From JBGQAS01 sp964498605 (GTDB lineage Bacteria; Chloroflexota; Anaerolineae; Anaerolineales; Anaerolineaceae): a DNA stretch of 20,917 bases. The notes under the pieces are model-generated. The model ran no database searches, was not told the origin of the DNA, and worked only from the letters and a program-made list of their open reading frames with translations. Location: NCBI GenBank assembly GCA_964498605.1, contig CAZCHK010000038.1, positions 1 to 20,917 on the forward strand, read 5' to 3'. A program made the position numbers and the translations under genes. This document shows, in pieces, positions 6,594-14,503 of the stretch. The number at the start of each line of letters is the position of its first letter. Positions within the stretch are counted from its first letter, which is position 1.

Positions 6594-6645
6594 TTATCAA
6601 ATATTGATGTGATTTGTCACTGTGATTTATCAACAATCATTGATA
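6594..6645. promoter_or_regulatory. Operator-like repeat pair upstream of the Rrf2 gene
   Basis: Two inverted repeats that both begin TTATCAA and end TTGAT lie exactly 33 bp apart: TTATCAA-ATA-TTGAT at 6594-6608 and TTATCAA-CAATCA-TTGATA at 6627-6645 (a perfect 6-bp arm pair, TATCAA/TTGATA). Between them is GTGA-TTTG-TCAC at 6609-6620. They sit 30-81 bp before the Rrf2 ATG, where an autoregulatory operator would be expected. Binding is inferred only. Confidence 0.4.
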
Positions 6646-6674
6646 TTTTTAAGAAAACCATCTTTGAGGTGATC

Positions 6675-7118
6675 ATGTTCAGAGTGAGTAAACGCTTAGA
6701 TTATGCATTACAATTTTTAGTATCCTTAGGAATTTCAGAAAACCCAAAATCATATCCGACGGCACAATTATCAGACAAATTAAACATTCCTCTACCTTTC
6801 CTTCATCAAATAGGCCATACATTGATGCAGGCGGGACTTGTGAAGGCTTCCCCTGGACCCAAAGGCGGAGTGAAACTTGCGGGAGAGCCTGAGAACATTT
6901 CCGTCAATGATGTGCTTGAGGTTTTGGAAGGACCGATAGATCTTGTATCGCATAATAACAAGACAAAAAACCGCAATGCAACATCATTGATCAATCCGAC
7001 TCAATATTTTTGGAACGACCTAGAACAGGTCATTGTGAGTAATTTGAAATCCATTAAGCTGGCTGAGCTAATCAAGAACGCAAAAACAGACCCTGCTTTT
7101 TCACGCCTGTTTGAGTAA
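6675..7118 (+). CDS. Rrf2-family transcriptional regulator without Fe-S cysteines
   Basis: 147 residues. A winged helix-turn-helix of the Rrf2/IscR/NsrR type: YALQFLVSLG (helix 1), LSDKLNIPLPFLHQIGHTLMQAGLV (recognition region) and the wing PGPKGGVKLA, then the typical NVDVLEVLEGPI-like segment (ISVNDVLEVLEGPI). The protein contains no cysteine at all, so it cannot carry the Fe-S cluster held by three cysteines in IscR or NsrR. It must therefore sense something else or act constitutively. The ATG at 6675 is chosen because GAGGTG lies 4 nt before it and the family start motif MFRVSKRLDYAL begins there; the frame continues upstream to 6609 without support. The TAA at 7116-7118 directly abuts the convergent moeA-PBP stop. 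Confidence 0.9.
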   Translation: MFRVSKRLDYALQFLVSLGISENPKSYPTAQLSDKLNIPLPFLHQIGHTLMQAGLVKASPGPKGGVKLAGEPENISVNDVLEVLEGPIDLVSHNNKTKNRNATSLINPTQYFWNDLEQVIVSNLKSIKLAELIKNAKTDPAFSRLFE

Positions 7119-9104
7119 TTATCCAGATTTGACCTTTTGCCGCCAGATTTGTCCCATTTTCGAAGTGTCATAACCACCCAGGTTTTTGACCTCATCTTGG
7201 AAGCATTTCTTCCTGGATATATCCGATAGTAGGTTGAGGATATCATCGCAGTCTGGAATATCCAAAAGCGCCAGGTCATACTGCTCATAAAAAAGTGGAA
7301 GAAAATCCAGTCCCAATGCCCTGGCAGCTGAAGCAATACCTAATCCGCAATCCGCCCTGCCGGATGCTACCGCTACGGCTACTCCCAAGTGCGTATATTC
7401 TTCAGACGAGTATCCTTTGATCTGATCCGCATCAATTTTTAATATCCGCAAATGATAATCCAATAAAAGACGTGTCCCGGATCCGCGCTGCCGGTTGATA
7501 AACCGGAGGTCTTCGTTGCACAAGTCTTCAAGTGATCGGATTGATTTTGGGTTACCCTTCCTAACGATTATTCCCTGTTCGCGCTGAACCCAATGGAATA
7601 ATAATGCTGGATAGTCTTGAATAAACTCGCGTAGGAATTTTTGATTGTAGTTTCCGGATGAGGTATCAAGCAGATGTGTTCCTGCGATATGAGTTTCTCT
7701 CTTGTTCAAAGCGATCAAACCACCTTGACTGCCAACATTCGATGAAACCAACCGCTTGTTATGATCTACCATGCTTTGCGCAAGCAGATCCAAGGTAAGG
7801 TCGTGTGATCCAGTAACAAATATCGTGGCGGACAGTTTTTTTGTGCCACCATAAAGCTTCACTCGGACATATTCCCCAGCTGATATACCCTGAACACCAG
7901 GAGGGATAATGACCAATCCATCAGCTTTTGTTAATGAGGTGACAGTTCCCGCTCCGCGAGGTAGTGGCGCACACAGGAAATGATTGCCAACTTTTCCAGC
8001 GACGACTCTCAATAAATCTGTGTCACCTGCAGGAGAGCTCACCTTTTTCGTTAATCTTGCTGATATCTCTTCATGTTCGACAGGTTCTCTTCCAGTCCAG
8101 CGTGCTATGAGTGGCTCGACAAACAATTCCGCGGTCAATGCAGCTGACACGGGATATCCTGGTACTCCAATGATTGGAATTTTCCGGGATTTTTTATCCA
8201 CGGATTGATCTCGCACATAACCGATGATCACAGGGTGGCCGGGTCTTACCGCTATTCCATGGAGAATCACATCCCCTAACGCGTCAATCACATCTGCCGA
8301 AAAATCTTCCGAACCAGCGGAAGATCCTGCATTCAAAAGAATAAGGTCCGAATTGGCAGCTGCGTCACTTACTTTTGCTTTAATTTCATAAAAATCATCC
8401 TTAATGATGGGAGACCGAATAGCTTCCCCGCCCCATTGATTGACCATCGCTGCTAAGACAATCGAATTAAACTCTACAAGCTCACCTTTCTTCGCTTTTT
8501 GACCGACAGGAACAAGCTCTGATCCCGTCGGTATCACCATTATTCTTGGTTTTCGACTGACACTTACTTTCTGTATGCCGCAAGCTGCAAGAGCCCCCAA
8601 ATCAATCGGACGCAGCACATGCCCACGTGGGAATAGCAATTGTGTGGAGACAATATCCTCACCCATTGATCTGATATGCTGCCATGGAATTGCTGGAATA
8701 CGAATTTTTATCGTATCAGGTTCACGTAAATCTTCGGATATCTTAAAGTATGCATCGTAAGACTCGACATTTTCTAATGGAATGACGGCATCAGTCCATT
8801 CCGGTATCGGATCTCCAGTATCCACGTATTTAAACCTGCTTTTCTGAAGTGTGAGTGGCTTTGCATATTGTGCTTCTCGCGTTGTATCAGAGTTCACCGC
8901 AAATCCATCCATGGCTGAAGCATGGTAATTCGGTGCAGAATCGGGAGAAAAAACTGGTTTAAACAATACACGGTTGATAGCATTTTCATCGAGGATAATC
9001 TTTTCTTCCTGAAGGGGCGTGTAAAGATGGTTTTCATTCAAAAATGCAGTCAACTTCTTGAATGCCGTATCCAGAGGTATGTCCGTTAGATATGGTGTTT
9101 TCAT
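7119..9104 (-). CDS. MoeA-type molybdopterin molybdenumtransferase fused to PBP-like domain
   Basis: 661 residues. Residues 1 to about 417 are a MoeA domain, which inserts molybdate (or tungstate) into adenylylated molybdopterin. It has SAMDGFA with Asp66, PTGSEL, AGSSAGSEDF, HGIAVRPGHP at 282-291, GVPGYPVSA and the C-terminal beta-barrel (about 345-417). In E. coli MoeA the equivalent loop is KPGKP; here both lysines are replaced (Arg287 and His290). Residues about 420-661 form a periplasmic-binding-protein-like domain of the kind found joined to MoeA (COG1910/PF12727 type), with SSNVGSQGGL, INRQRGSGTR and VASGRADCGLG. It lacks a signal peptide, so it acts in the cytoplasm, perhaps as a substrate sensor. 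It is the last gene of the operon after moeA (57-nt gap). No strong ribosome binding site precedes ATG 9104. Confidence 0.92.
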   Translation of the reverse strand: MKTPYLTDIPLDTAFKKLTAFLNENHLYTPLQEEKIILDENAINRVLFKPVFSPDSAPNYHASAMDGFAVNSDTTREAQYAKPLTLQKSRFKYVDTGDPIPEWTDAVIPLENVESYDAYFKISEDLREPDTIKIRIPAIPWQHIRSMGEDIVSTQLLFPRGHVLRPIDLGALAACGIQKVSVSRKPRIMVIPTGSELVPVGQKAKKGELVEFNSIVLAAMVNQWGGEAIRSPIIKDDFYEIKAKVSDAAANSDLILLNAGSSAGSEDFSADVIDALGDVILHGIAVRPGHPVIIGYVRDQSVDKKSRKIPIIGVPGYPVSAALTAELFVEPLIARWTGREPVEHEEISARLTKKVSSPAGDTDLLRVVAGKVGNHFLCAPLPRGAGTVTSLTKADGLVIIPPGVQGISAGEYVRVKLYGGTKKLSATIFVTGSHDLTLDLLAQSMVDHNKRLVSSNVGSQGGLIALNKRETHIAGTHLLDTSSGNYNQKFLREFIQDYPALLFHWVQREQGIIVRKGNPKSIRSLEDLCNEDLRFINRQRGSGTRLLLDYHLRILKIDADQIKGYSSEEYTHLGVAVAVASGRADCGLGIASAARALGLDFLPLFYEQYDLALLDIPDCDDILNLLSDISRKKCFQDEVKNLGGYDTSKMGQIWRQKVKSG

Positions 9105-9161
9105 AACTTATTAAATCATAAAAATTGTTAATTCCTGATCCGCTCCAACCACGTTCACATC

Positions 9162-10343
9162 TTAAGGAATTATCGCCAACGCCTGCGCTTTTACCAAAGA
9201 GAAAATTAAATTACTCTTATAAAAAAGTGGGTCTGCATGGAGCCTCCCCCTTTTTTCAAATAACCTTACTGGAAGAAAATCAGTCCGTCCAGCCTGCGAA
9301 GCGACATTCACTGTTAATTTTGCTTTTTCAAAAGAATTAACAGGCACATTGGTATAACCCTGCATTGAATACAAGGATGCTGTAACAACTAGCCTGGCTA
9401 CGACAAACGCTGAAACAGGGTTGCCCGGTAGCCCGATTACCGGTTTACCACCACACACCGCCAGTATAGTGGGTTTTCCCGGTTTTATGTTTATACCATG
9501 AACCACAATTCCCGGATCGCCCAGTTCACCAATCACTTTTGCAGTGTTATCTCTTTCGCTTATGGAAGAGCCAGCGGTAATGACGACCATGTCAGAGTTT
9601 TGAAATGCGTTCTGAACAGTATTTCGTAGAAGATCAATCTTATCCGGGATAATTCCATAATAATAAGAATTGGCGTGATTTCTTGTCAATAACGCCTTCA
9701 GCACACCGCTGTTGATCTCCCTGACCTGGCCGAGTTGAATACCCAGTTTTGGATCTGTAAGTTCATCGCCTGAGGAAACAATCCCGACATTCATCTTCCT
9801 TACTGCCCTTACCTCGCAGATTCCTTGTCCAAGACACCCTCCAATTACAGCCTCGTTGATCATTGATCCTTTAGGTAATATCACGTCACCTTTTGAGATA
9901 TCTTCCCCCCTCAGAATGACGTTTTCATTGACAGCACACGCTTTATTAATCTGAATCTCATCCGCCCTGGTCGATTCGGCGTTTTCCAGCATAACCACAC
10001 AGTCCGCATTGGCAGGTAGCATCCCTCCAGTGTGAATTTTCACAGCCTGGCCGGTTCGCAAGAAAATTCCGGTTTCCTTTCCCATCTCAACTTCACCGAT
10101 GACATTGAAAAACATCGGCATCCCTTCACTTGCCCCAAAAGAATCTCTTGCAATTATTGCGTAACCATCCACCGCGCTTCGTGTAAATGCAGGTGCTGAT
10201 TCTTCAGCATAAATCGTTTCAAAAGCAATTCGACCCAAGGACCCCTCTACGGCTATCACCTCAGATTCACGACAAGGTTGAATAAGAGAGGTGAACTTCC
10301 TCAATGCATTGTTTAATGTTTCCAATTCAAGGAATTCAGTCAC
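9162..10343 (-). CDS. moeA: Molybdopterin molybdenumtransferase MoeA
   Basis: 393 residues from GTG 10343. Full-length single-domain MoeA: SAVDGYA with the active-site Asp at residue 59 (matching E. coli Asp59), HTGGMLP and GEDISKGD in the domain that binds substrate, SSGDEL, ITAGSSISERDNT, and the intact lysine loop INIKPGKP with GLPGNPVSAF after it. It catalyses molybdate-dependent hydrolysis of adenylyl-molybdopterin and metal insertion. The start is GTG 10343: AGGTGG lies 5 nt before it and its last two bases form a GTGA overlap with the stop of the upstream membrane-protein gene. A GTG at 10352 is also in frame but is part of that ribosome binding site. The gene is translationally coupled to its upstream neighbour and followed by the MoeA-PBP fusion, which together suggest functional pairing. 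Confidence 0.95.
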   Translation of the reverse strand: MTEFLELETLNNALRKFTSLIQPCRESEVIAVEGSLGRIAFETIYAEESAPAFTRSAVDGYAIIARDSFGASEGMPMFFNVIGEVEMGKETGIFLRTGQAVKIHTGGMLPANADCVVMLENAESTRADEIQINKACAVNENVILRGEDISKGDVILPKGSMINEAVIGGCLGQGICEVRAVRKMNVGIVSSGDELTDPKLGIQLGQVREINSGVLKALLTRNHANSYYYGIIPDKIDLLRNTVQNAFQNSDMVVITAGSSISERDNTAKVIGELGDPGIVVHGINIKPGKPTILAVCGGKPVIGLPGNPVSAFVVARLVVTASLYSMQGYTNVPVNSFEKAKLTVNVASQAGRTDFLPVRLFEKRGRLHADPLFYKSNLIFSLVKAQALAIIP

Positions 10344-11227
10344 GAAATCCACCTAAACAAATATGTAATCGTAAGCATGTACAGGCTTACAGTGACAGTG
10401 GCTAAAGATACTGCGTGTAAAACTTTCCAATTTGGTTTTTTCCCCTGTTCGATACCCAAGGATAAAACAATCACACTGATCGCAAAAGGCAAAGATGTAA
10501 ATAACGGCCAAAATGCATACCAACCGCTGATAATCAGGGAGAATACCAGTGCGAATAAATAACCACATAACAAAATAACATGATGAAGCTGCAAGCCTTT
10601 TTTCCATCCAACAATATCCAAAAAATTTAAACCTCTGGAGTCTTTTTGTGGGTCATAAAACTTTAATCTTCTGATAATAAAGTGACTCAGGATCAGCAGG
10701 GACATTGATAAAAAAATGCCGATAAATTCCAACGAGAACCTTTCACCGTAATAGCTGTACGAGAAACCCGGGATCAGAACAGAAGTTAAAAATGCCATCC
10801 CTAATTCTTTCAACCCTTTGATACCAATATTCGCAAACTCCAGTGCATAACAAAGAACAACGCTAATCATCAGTATTAAGAAAACAAGACTGCTCAAATG
10901 GAACCTGTCAGTGCTGATGATCCAAATGGCATAATTTAACAAACTCAATGATAACGATACAAAGGAGGATATCAAATATTTATTTTGTTTCTTCTTATCG
11001 TTTTGGATTACCTCCTGCTTGGGCACATATTTTTTCACCAGGAAGTAACCAATTAAAACAAAGATTATGCAGGACAATGCGTTCAAAGAAGCCATCCATG
11101 ACACTTGTTTTCCCGTTCTGAAAACGAAAGTAATCCCTAAAGAAAAAGAAAACAGGCTGATGACCAGCAAATCCCAATCCACAATTGTGTTTAAATTTGA
11201 AAAATCCTTTTTGTCGGACTTTGCCAT
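10340..11227 (-). CDS. Nine-TM membrane protein, divergent UbiA-like
   Basis: 295 residues with about nine membrane helices (roughly 19-37, 48-65, 84-105, 111-130, 142-160, 166-185, 216-234, 238-258, 270-291), the number found in UbiA prenyltransferases. Between helices 6 and 7 the loop FYDPQKDSRGLNFLDIVGWKKGLQLH resembles the second UbiA Asp-rich motif (Asp192 and Asp196 as DxxxD, then a Gly and the family's 'VGxKxAL' tail), and IGIKGLKELG resembles the MenA/UbiA glycine-rich turn after helix 4. The first Asp-rich motif (NDxxDxxxD, expected after helix 2) is missing: there is only NDKKKQN. A functional prenyltransferase is therefore doubtful. Its stop overlaps the moeA start (GTGA), so it is the first gene of the moeA operon. 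No clear ribosome binding site precedes ATG 11227. Confidence 0.85.
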   Translation of the reverse strand: MAKSDKKDFSNLNTIVDWDLLVISLFSFSLGITFVFRTGKQVSWMASLNALSCIIFVLIGYFLVKKYVPKQEVIQNDKKKQNKYLISSFVSLSLSLLNYAIWIISTDRFHLSSLVFLILMISVVLCYALEFANIGIKGLKELGMAFLTSVLIPGFSYSYYGERFSLEFIGIFLSMSLLILSHFIIRRLKFYDPQKDSRGLNFLDIVGWKKGLQLHHVILLCGYLFALVFSLIISGWYAFWPLFTSLPFAISVIVLSLGIEQGKKPNWKVLHAVSLATVTVSLYMLTITYLFRWIS

Positions 11228-11539
11228 ATGAATTTGATTTTAACATAAGGCTGGTCTTTCAGAAGTCTCGCGCCAGAAACAAGAATCCACTACTATTTTA
11301 ATTTCCAATTTTTTTTCGAATTTATTACATAACTGGTTGAATAATATGTAATCTCATCCCTGCAAACAATGTCATCGACCAAAAAAACGCTGGACCTCTG
11401 TGTTGAGAAAACTGAGAATCATGCGTCCATATGAAATTACCTCCAGTAATGGGTAAGAGTCATGTTGTGTTGATGTGGAACATCCATGAAAGGAGGCGCT
11501 GCTTTACATGCCAAATGATTGGCAATTAGTTACCAACAA
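11228..11539. other. Intergenic stretch without a supported gene
   Basis: About 310 nt between two minus-strand genes. I see an inverted repeat ATTACAT/ATGTAAT with a 15-nt loop at 11324-11352, a GATGT/ACATC repeat near 11472-11484 and a 6-bp hairpin TGCCAA-ATGA-TTGGCA at 11509-11524 just downstream of the Thr-Pro protein gene. None has a T tract typical of an intrinsic terminator. A plus-strand AGGAGG at 11491 precedes a short frame that runs antisense to the neighbouring gene; I do not call it. Confidence 0.5.
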
Positions 11540-12364
11540 TCATGGGGATGGTCCTAATGTTGGTGTACTTGTCATCGTAGGTATTGGAGTTGCGGATGCA
11601 TCAGTGACTCTGGTTGCTAAACCACCTTCAACCTCAAACGAGCCACTAATCATCCATTCCATTCCTATGTAAATGTTCACATCATACCTGCCTGTTTTCC
11701 ATTGGTCAGCGTCTTTTTGGCAATCTGTAAAACCATACCCCCCTGTCGCGCCATTCCAGGGAATCGTTTCATAACAAAACACTTGACTATCATGAATCCA
11801 AACAGCTGTCCATTGCACTCCCGGTTCAAGATTATTGTAAGTAAATGCGCCAAATATGTGGTCCACAGGGTAGCCAAATGAACTTTTTGGATCAACTGGT
11901 TGAAGATTGGCATCCAGCCTGGTAGTAAATTGAATCGGTCCGAATGCTGCTCTGGGGTTGGGCGTAATTTCTGACGTGAACTCGGAAACGATCGCTAAAG
12001 GAATGGTTGGAAAAGGAGTTATCGATGGCGTATCGGTCATCGTCGGGGTCTGGGTAATGGTTGGGGTAAGTGTAATTGTTGGTGTGAGAGTAATCGTTGG
12101 AGTTAATGTCACGGTCGCGGTTGGTGGAAAATATCGATAAATGTAAGGTTCCGCATACTGATTGACAAATCCCGCAATTCCACCACCGATAATTGCCAAT
12201 CCAAACATCATCCATCCCTTCTTGATGTACTCTTTTCTTTTCCGATGATAATACAGTTGGTTGCCTTTACGAATAGACCTGACCCCCAAAATAATCAGAA
12301 ACAACACACCTATCAAGAGAAGGAAAAAGGAAGTCTGTATTCCGGAATGGATGTCGATTCCCAT
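11540..12364 (-). CDS. Membrane-anchored extracytoplasmic protein with Thr-Pro linker
   Basis: 274 residues. Two membrane helices (about 10-28 and 50-68) with a positively charged cytoplasmic loop between them anchor the protein. A Thr/Pro-rich linker follows (about 81-120, hexapeptide repeats), then an extracytoplasmic beta-rich domain (about 125-245) with conserved-looking aromatic positions: FGAFTYNNLEPGVQWTAVWI, PWNGATGGYGF and GRYDVNIYIG. Two cysteines (in VFCYE and FTDCQK) could form a disulfide. A second short Thr-Pro tail closes the protein. This domain layout is common among Chloroflexota surface proteins and recalls Ig-like sandwiches, but I do not know its function. The ATG lies about 12 nt after the predicted transcription start and has no Shine-Dalgarno. 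Confidence 0.82.
   Translation of the reverse strand: MGIDIHSGIQTSFFLLLIGVLFLIILGVRSIRKGNQLYYHRKRKEYIKKGWMMFGLAIIGGGIAGFVNQYAEPYIYRYFPPTATVTLTPTITLTPTITLTPTITQTPTMTDTPSITPFPTIPLAIVSEFTSEITPNPRAAFGPIQFTTRLDANLQPVDPKSSFGYPVDHIFGAFTYNNLEPGVQWTAVWIHDSQVFCYETIPWNGATGGYGFTDCQKDADQWKTGRYDVNIYIGMEWMISGSFEVEGGLATRVTDASATPIPTMTSTPTLGPSP
12014..12103 (-). repeat. Five 18-bp coding repeats for a Thr-Pro linker
   Basis: Five consecutive 18-bp units inside the anchored-protein gene encode TPTITL, TPTITL, TPTITQ, TPTMTD and TPSITP. Codons differ between units mostly at third positions, so the peptide repeat is kept while the DNA has drifted. The segment is the spacer between the membrane anchor and the outer domain. 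Confidence 0.85.
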
Positions 12365-12380
12365 TTACTAACCCGGTGGG

Positions 12381-12389
12381 ATTATAGCA
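12381..12389 (-). promoter_or_regulatory. Extended -10 promoter for the anchored Thr-Pro protein
   Basis: On the minus strand TGCTATAAT (12389-12381) is a perfect TATAAT with the TGn extension. No good -35 is visible 16-18 nt upstream, which extended -10 promoters tolerate. The start point would lie about 12 nt before the ATG at 12364, leaving a very short leader. Confidence 0.5.
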
Positions 12390-12428
12390 TAAGGGAGAAT
12401 GGGAACTTTTAGCAAAAAAACTTTCCCA

Positions 12429-13508
12429 TCACAAAGCAAGTTGTTTTTTCGTCTTGCTTCTTCTTCTAAGACCTTCCAAAATTGCTGGCATTATTTTTGT
12501 ATAAAATCTGTAGAGCGATGGTCTGCAAGAAAAATCCCAGGCTCCTATCCACTGGACTAGTTTCCCTCCCAGTCCTTCCTTAAAACGGTAAACACCCCAC
12601 ATGGGCGAATTCTCGTCAAGATGATCAGGCGCGCCCCAAAGGTCATATAATCCACAACCCTTTTGTTTTGCGTACTTTATCGCTTCCCATTGTAGTAGAT
12701 AAGTGGGCATCCGGTCTCGATGCATGTTTCGTGACATTCCAAAAAAATACCAAGCTTTACTACCCATGATGAACATAATTAATCCAGCAATGGGAATACC
12801 CTCATAAAACGCCAGAAACGGGTGCGCAAAACCATTACGCATAAAGCCTTTCCACATCTGTATGTAGTATTCTTCATTTCTAATCACAAACCCATCACGA
12901 ATTGAGGTTTCAGAATACATTTGGAACAGCACCGGCAATTCTTCTTCCTTTGCCTTTTTAACCAAAATTCCCCTTTTTTCTGCCAGGCGTATGTTATATC
13001 TGGTCTTCTGCTTCATGCTTTGAAGTAGTATTTCCGTGTCTGGGTGGATATCCAGTATTACTGAGTTTTTAAATTGAATCTGGTCACTAGAATACTTCCA
13101 ACCTCTTGTGCTTAACAATTCCTGTGTAAGATTCCCGATCCTTTCGTTTTGAATCAACCCATTTAAGCCTGAATGATCTGTCGAAACCTCGGGATCGATC
13201 TTAATGAAAATGACATTCCTTCTTTTAGCAATTTCTTCTAAACTAGTTAGCATGTGATCAGCTGCATCTGTATGCGACCAATTCAATAAAGGGCCCCGCG
13301 GACAATATTTAACTTCTGCAAAAATCCGGGGGTGAAGGAATGCACGTCGTCTCGTTAAAATCAAGCAGGCTGATTTTTTCTCGGTGTTCATATTGTATAG
13401 AAATTCTGATTCCCAACCATAACTACATTTAAATGCAGCCCAATCCTTTGTCTGTAAAAAATGATATCCTGGGAAATCAAGTAGTTTGGTATTCCAGTCT
13501 GCAATCAT
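12429..13508 (-). CDS. FemAB/FemX-like aminoacyl transferase, copy 2
   Basis: 359 residues of the FemABX fold, two GNAT-like domains. Characterised members transfer amino acids from aminoacyl-tRNA to lipid II peptidoglycan precursors. Marks include FLQTKDWAAFK near the N terminus, YCPRGPLL, the helix SMKQKTRYNIRLAEKRGI, RMPTYLLQWEAIKYAKQKGC, YDLWGAPD and GVYRFKEGLGG. It is a tandem paralogue of the preceding gene (8-nt gap) and the last gene of the glycan operon. The ATG at 13508 starts the conserved region. Whether it acts on peptidoglycan or on the surface polymer made by the upstream genes cannot be told. No signal peptide: cytoplasmic. Confidence 0.9.
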   Translation of the reverse strand: MIADWNTKLLDFPGYHFLQTKDWAAFKCSYGWESEFLYNMNTEKKSACLILTRRRAFLHPRIFAEVKYCPRGPLLNWSHTDAADHMLTSLEEIAKRRNVIFIKIDPEVSTDHSGLNGLIQNERIGNLTQELLSTRGWKYSSDQIQFKNSVILDIHPDTEILLQSMKQKTRYNIRLAEKRGILVKKAKEEELPVLFQMYSETSIRDGFVIRNEEYYIQMWKGFMRNGFAHPFLAFYEGIPIAGLIMFIMGSKAWYFFGMSRNMHRDRMPTYLLQWEAIKYAKQKGCGLYDLWGAPDHLDENSPMWGVYRFKEGLGGKLVQWIGAWDFSCRPSLYRFYTKIMPAILEGLRRRSKTKKQLAL

Positions 13509-13516
13509 TACTCGGT

Positions 13517-14503
13517 TTACTCCGGGAAATATTTCCGAACCACTCGGATCAAATTATATAAAAAAGGTCTATAAATTTTTACTTTCGAACTGGCTGCTCT
13601 AATCACGCTCCCCCCAAATCCTCTTTTAAACCTATATACTCCCCACAAACCATCAGATCGCTTTTCAAATTGGGATTCGAGATCCTGTTGGCTTACATCA
13701 GGAATTCCCCAAAGGTCATAGGATTTACATCCCTTGGATTTTGCCCACCTGATGGCTTCCCACTGCAGTAGATAGGTGGGCATTCGGTTTCTCTCCTCGT
13801 TGCTTGAGGCCCCATACAGATACCAGGCACGCTCTCCTTGACAAAAAACCATTATGGCGGCCAGGGGATGGTCATAATATTTAGCGAGCAGAAGCACACA
13901 ATTTCCTGAGGAGTAAAATTGGGAGTAAACCTTTTCATAGTATGCCAAGGTGTGTGTGCCAAAACCATCCCTCACGCCAGTTTTTCGCATTAGGTCATTG
14001 AATAATTTGATATCTGAAGAATGAGAAATTAAAATCTCTTTTTTTACTGCAAGGTTGATGTTATACCTGGTTTTTTGTTTCATGGAAAGGAGGATCTCAC
14101 TGTCGTCTTTATCGATATCGATGAGTATTGTCCGCCTTGGTTGGATGGAATCATTTGAATCGATAAAACCAGTTAGCCAATCGTTCACTTCGGAAACTTC
14201 ATCTTCTAATCTATCAGGTTCAATTTGCAGGTAGATAGCCTTTTGAAGTGCACATAATCCGTCAAGTTCTGGCAAAATCCTATCCCAGTGATCACCTACT
14301 GGACCTTTTGGAATATAGCCAATCGTACAGCCCAAAGGTAGTTTTCGAAATAGGACTTGACAACCACAGGAGCCATCTGAAATTCGAAAAGCATTCCAGC
14401 CGAAATATGTTTTTACTTCTCCCCAATGAGATGTTTGCAGGATATGATGATTGGGAAATTTTCTCAAGAATTTATCCCACTCTAGGCAACTGAATACTTT
14501 CAT
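13517..14503 (-). CDS. FemAB/FemX-like aminoacyl transferase, copy 1
   Basis: 328 residues, the first of two tandem FemABX-type proteins. It shares with the second the blocks ILQTSHWGEVK, YIPKGPVG, SMKQKTRYNINLAVKKEI, RMPTYLLQWEAIRWAKSKGC, YDLWGIPD and GVYRFKRGFGG, while the rest has diverged strongly, so the duplication is old. It carries an insert (about residues 268-284, QQDLESQFEKRSDG) before the last motif that copy 2 lacks or has shorter. The start codon overlaps the stop of the dehydratase gene as ATGA (14500-14503), tying its expression to glycan synthesis. Substrate unknown. Confidence 0.9.
   Translation of the reverse strand: MKVFSCLEWDKFLRKFPNHHILQTSHWGEVKTYFGWNAFRISDGSCGCQVLFRKLPLGCTIGYIPKGPVGDHWDRILPELDGLCALQKAIYLQIEPDRLEDEVSEVNDWLTGFIDSNDSIQPRRTILIDIDKDDSEILLSMKQKTRYNINLAVKKEILISHSSDIKLFNDLMRKTGVRDGFGTHTLAYYEKVYSQFYSSGNCVLLLAKYYDHPLAAIMVFCQGERAWYLYGASSNEERNRMPTYLLQWEAIRWAKSKGCKSYDLWGIPDVSQQDLESQFEKRSDGLWGVYRFKRGFGGSVIRAASSKVKIYRPFLYNLIRVVRKYFPE

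Noticed and set aside
11508..11672. Plus-strand 54-codon frame preceded by a perfect AGGAGG at 11491-11496
   Set aside because: The spacing to ATG is 11 nt, no promoter is seen, and most of the frame is antisense to the C terminus of the anchored Thr-Pro protein.
12014..12103. Possible CRISPR or intergenic tandem repeat
   Set aside because: The units are contiguous 18-bp in-frame codon repeats inside a gene, without spacers.
12400..12428. GGGAA...TTCCC repeat with an A/T tract between the anchored-protein gene and the FemAB gene, read as a terminator
   Set aside because: The T tract is inside the loop rather than after the stem and the stem has mismatches, so it does not fit an intrinsic terminator.
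13508..13517. Possibility that the two FemAB genes are one gene split by a frameshift
   Set aside because: Each contains the full set of FemAB motifs from N to C terminus, so they are tandem paralogues with a short gap.
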